Assembly (NCBI GenBank): GCA_963665525.1
Contig: OY762280.1
Span: forward strand, 3,906,001 to 3,970,000
Origin: UBA12077 sp963665525
Lineage (GTDB): Bacteria > Bacteroidota > Bacteroidia > Bacteroidales > UBA12077
DNA length: 64,000 nucleotides
Direction of reading: 5' to 3'
In this document: one piece after another, positions 63,927 through 64,000 of the stretch
Position numbering within the stretch: the stretch's first letter is position 1
Layout: every line of letters begins with the position of its first letter
Program-made: the position numbers and the translations under genes
The notes under the pieces: model-generated
Told to the model about the DNA's origin: nothing
Seen by the model: only the letters and a program-made list of their open reading frames with translations
The model's database searches: none

Positions 63927-64000
63927 TTATTCATTTAAATCATTTGATTCTAAATTTGAATACCAATCAATTCTTTTTGATAGATACATAACAATTGCTA
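63927..64000 (-). CDS. Possible 3' end of a minus-strand gene cut by the window
   Basis: An open frame of 23 codons with a TAA stop at 63927-63929 reads AIVMYLSKRIDWYSNLES then NDLNE. It lies just past the bidirectional hairpin, where the end of a convergent gene is expected. The fragment is too short to assign to a family. Confidence 0.35.
   Translation of the reverse strand, partial: AIVMYLSKRIDWYSNLESNDLNE

Noticed and set aside
1..64000. tRNA, rRNA, CRISPR array, insertion sequence or prophage
   Set aside because: None seen; no tandem spacer-repeat pattern, transposase frame or RNA-gene sequence was recognised by eye.

Overview
The window looks like the chromosome of a Bacteroidota bacterium, most likely an anaerobic or facultative member of the Bacteroidales/Marinilabiliales group. 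The evidence is the AT-rich sequence, promoter elements of the Bacteroidota form (TTG about 19-20 bp upstream of TAnnTTTG), two proteins with type IX secretion (T9SS) sorting domains, a gingipain-type C25 peptidase, a ferredoxin-linked 2-oxoacid oxidoreductase, a CzcA-TolC fusion and the ileS-dksA-lspA gene order. The assignment below phylum level is an inference. I see no rRNA, tRNA, CRISPR array, insertion sequence, prophage or plasmid function.

Layout. 1-3.4 kb: the 3' end of an RND multidrug pump, a small pump-associated protein and a TetR regulator. 3.4-7.6 kb: an acyl-CoA ligase, an APS/PAPS reductase, an ASCH-like protein and a coiled-coil membrane protein. 7.7-13.2 kb: a heavy-metal RND system (adaptor plus a CzcA pump fused to a TolC-like outer-membrane factor). 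13.4-17.3 kb: an SGNH/MBOAT O-acylation pair and lgt. 17.5-24.7 kb: an Ig-like lipoprotein, a thiamine-binding-type protein and a 1613-residue secreted C25 peptidase. 24.8-32.5 kb: rhomboid, rlpA, a tandem Usp protein, lspA, a DksA-like protein, ileS and ribE. 32.6-36.2 kb: an Lrp regulator divergent from a four-subunit 2-oxoacid:ferredoxin oxidoreductase operon. 36.2-43.9 kb: a frameshifted sensor kinase, its NtrC-type regulator and two tandem FtsX-like ABC permeases. 44-47.6 kb: a PNPOx-fold protein, an SDR and RNase R. 47.8-54.3 kb: a complete TetR-TolC-adaptor-RND-small protein cassette. 54.4-64 kb: an M16 peptidase, DUF2147, an HD hydrolase, a ComF-type protein, ubiX, an outer-membrane barrel, a minimal T9SS cargo, a sirtuin, dnaG, and the possible 3' end of a further minus-strand gene.

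How the genes work together. Three separate tripartite efflux systems are present. Two of them end in a roughly 100-residue PG0541-type protein, which suggests an accessory part of the pump. Lgt and LspA process the lipoproteins that several of these operons encode (both adaptors, the Ig-like lipoprotein).

The most interesting material is regulatory. The NtrC-type locus has two 17-bp dyads 22 bp apart upstream of sigma-54-like elements in front of the tandem permeases, while its kinase is broken by a 4-bp AATT duplication. The usp leader contains three overlapping inverted repeats that could form competing RNA structures. Dyads overlap the promoters of the lrp gene and of the second tetR gene, which suggests autoregulation. 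All of these come from reading the sequence by eye and have not been tested computationally.
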